In this document: in pieces, positions 6,546 to 7,521 of the stretch | Numbering within the stretch: position 1 is the stretch's first letter | Layout of the letters: the number at the start of each line of letters is the position of its first letter | From: Xanthobacteraceae bacterium | GTDB taxonomy: Bacteria; Pseudomonadota; Alphaproteobacteria; Rhizobiales; Xanthobacteraceae | Length of the DNA: 7,521 nucleotides | Direction: 5' to 3' | Assembly: GCA_030037185.1 (NCBI GenBank) | Contig: JASHRR010001158.1 | Location: 1-7,521, forward strand | Translations under genes and position numbers: made by a program | Notes under the pieces: model-generated | What the model was told of the DNA's origin: nothing | Database searches by the model: none | Seen by the model: only the letters and a program-made list of their open reading frames with translations

Positions 6546-6743
6546 GGAGTCCTCCCTTGTGCGAGCTGCTTGTCTTCGGATGAGCGAGCGCAGAACGTCG
6601 CCGAACTGTCGTGGATCTTGCTTAATTCTGTTGCCGCATTCTACACCAATACCGCTGGCTTAAAACCGGGCTTCGAAAACAAAAACCTGGCTCTATCTTG
6701 AGGCGCCGGGAGATCGCCTGCCTTTTGCGTGCGCACTTGCATG

Positions 6744-6768
6744 ATGCTATGAAAATTTTCCCCAGCAT
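6744..6768. promoter_or_regulatory. Nested dyad around GAAAATTTTC
   Basis: GAAAATTTTC (6751-6760) is a perfect 10-bp palindrome, flanked by ATGCT (6744-6748) and AGCAT (6764-6768), which are complementary but one base off centre. It lies about 200 bases upstream of the amidohydrolase start. Symmetry and AT-rich core suit a regulator binding site; a chance origin is possible. Confidence 0.3.
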
Positions 6769-6897
6769 GCTGCCGGTTCGCGTTTGAATTGCGATCGTGA
6801 TGTCGGCCGCGAACGGGAGGAATCGCCGCCAAAATCCGGCCTGCGATGACATGGCGGATATTGCTTTGTGCGGTTGCATAATGGTGGATCAGCCCGG

Positions 6898-6913
6898 GGC
6901 CGTTGAAGCGGCC
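6898..6913 (-). terminator. Hairpin downstream of gene 6, possible terminator
   Basis: GGCCG (6898-6902) pairs with CGGCC (6909-6913) around a 6-base loop, 85 bases past the stop codon of the partial minus-strand gene. There is no T-run after it in the minus direction, so support is weak. Confidence 0.25.
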
Positions 6914-6997
6914 AGTCTCGAGCTTGTGCCCCCCTAGGCGGATTGGCGGTGCGCGGCGTCGGCGAGGGGTTAGTGGCGCCCGATCAGGGTGAGCGGC

Positions 6998-7521
6998 CTA
7001 CTTGCCGCGCGTCGTGAAATACTTCAAGTCCGGCGGACGCTGTCCTTTCTTCGTGGGCATCAGATAACCATCCCCGCTCAGCATGTAATTCTCGTTGCCG
7101 ATCTGGAGATGGTTGTTGCTTTCCGCGCAGACGCTTTCGATCCATACGGGCCGCGTGCGCGTCGTGCGACGATAGCTCTTGAGCACCGTCCACGGATGGG
7201 TCAAGGCATGGTCGACCACGGTGACGTCGTCGAGAAGAAGGTCGGGATTATTCTTGTCGACGTACATGCGTTCCTTGACGATTGTCTGATTGTCGTCGTG
7301 CAGCGGAATGCCGCTCGCATCGAAGGCGCGCGGCCCCTGGAAGCCGCGCGTCTCGACTTCCAGCACGTCATATTTGCCGTCGCCGTCGGTATCGATCCAT
7401 CGCCCGATCGAATAACCGATGAGAGACGGCATGATCTCCTTCGGCCAGTCGCGACCGTCGGTGAAGATACGCCGCGAGTCGTGAATATTGTCGACCAGAA
7501 TGTGGGTCGCGCCCGGCGTCA
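6998..7521 (-). CDS. Partial gene, second member of the gene 2 family, with EF-hand-type loop
   Basis: The frame stays open to the right edge. An internal Met at 7432 is not the start: upstream codons read ...HILVDNIHDSRRIFTDGRDW, typical of the family, so the N-terminus lies outside the window. The last 173 residues are visible. They align with gene 2: GYSIGRW with YGESVGHY, LEVETRGF with LVVDTIGL, LHDDNQTIVKERM with PHTEQMHVVERF, ALTHPWTVLKSYRR with AFNMPWSAIQTWRR, and VCAESNN with VCEPNN. Between the tryptophan and LEVETRGF it reads DTDGDGKYDVLE (7358-7393), a match to the 12-residue EF-hand calcium loop (acidic at 1, 3, 5, 9 and 12, Gly at 6), where gene 2 has only DGDE. Family function is unknown. 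Export is inferred from gene 2, as any signal peptide is beyond the edge. Confidence 0.85.
   Translation of the reverse strand, partial: TPGATHILVDNIHDSRRIFTDGRDWPKEIMPSLIGYSIGRWIDTDGDGKYDVLEVETRGFQGPRAFDASGIPLHDDNQTIVKERMYVDKNNPDLLLDDVTVVDHALTHPWTVLKSYRRTTRTRPVWIESVCAESNNHLQIGNENYMLSGDGYLMPTKKGQRPPDLKYFTTRGK

Larger units (their letters stand above)
6546..6997. other. 452-base spacer with no convincing gene
   Basis: The stretch separates two minus-strand genes and should contain the amidohydrolase promoter. On the minus strand TAGAAT (complement of 6638-6643) is a fair -10 word, about 93 bases before the start codon, but no good -35 accompanies it. A dyad lies at 6744-6768 and a hairpin at 6898-6913. 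GTTCGCG near 6776 and CGCGAAC near 6808 form a further wide inverted repeat. A minus-strand opening at 6622-6879 (85 codons, rich in Arg, Cys and Gln) has no features of a real protein. Confidence 0.45.

Noticed and set aside
6622..6879. 85-codon minus-strand ORF in the right spacer
   Set aside because: Odd composition, no ribosome-binding site noticed, no recognisable motif.
7430..7432. Met codon at 7432 as the start of gene 6
   Set aside because: Upstream codons in the same frame continue the family's conserved sequence to the window edge, so this Met is internal.

Overview
The window looks like chromosome from a GC-rich alphaproteobacterium of the Bradyrhizobium/Rhodopseudomonas type (order Hyphomicrobiales). 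The grounds are the strong G/C preference at third codon positions, the CoA-transferase and thioesterase types, and intergenic debris resembling REP-like repeats I remember from those genomes. This placement is inference; there is no rRNA or housekeeping marker here.

Layout: an unassigned 255-base leader carries a GC palindrome and an operator-like dyad. Gene 1 (256-1404, +) encodes an exported six-bladed propeller resembling peptidyl-alpha-hydroxyglycine alpha-amidating lyase (PAL). A 468-base spacer rich in repeats and hairpins follows. Gene 2 (1873-2730, +) encodes an exported protein of an unnamed family. It converges on gene 3 (2838-4064, -), a class III (CaiB/BaiF) CoA-transferase. A 573-base divergent spacer, holding a doubtful small ORF, separates gene 3 from gene 4 (4638-5045, +), a hot-dog thioesterase resembling fluoroacetyl-CoA thioesterase FlK. 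Gene 4 converges, across a hairpin, on gene 5 (5181-6545, -), an exported imidazolonepropionase-like amidohydrolase. A 452-base spacer without a convincing gene follows. The right edge cuts gene 6 (6998 to beyond 7521, -), a divergent paralogue of gene 2.

Genes 1, 2 and 5 carry signal peptides, while genes 3 and 4 are cytoplasmic CoA-ester enzymes. A plausible but unproven reading is an accessory catabolic neighbourhood: exported hydrolase- or lyase-like proteins process a compound outside the cytoplasm, and the CoA-transferase and thioesterase handle an acyl-CoA inside. The genes are not in one tight operon, so the link rests on proximity only.

Points most worth following: the apparent conservation of PAL metal ligands and catalytic residues in gene 1; glycine in place of the usual catalytic aspartate in gene 5; the gene 2/gene 6 paralogue pair, with a canonical EF-hand-type loop in gene 6; and the exact spacing match of gene 4 to the FlK triad. 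I saw no tRNA, rRNA, CRISPR array, intact insertion sequence or phage gene.
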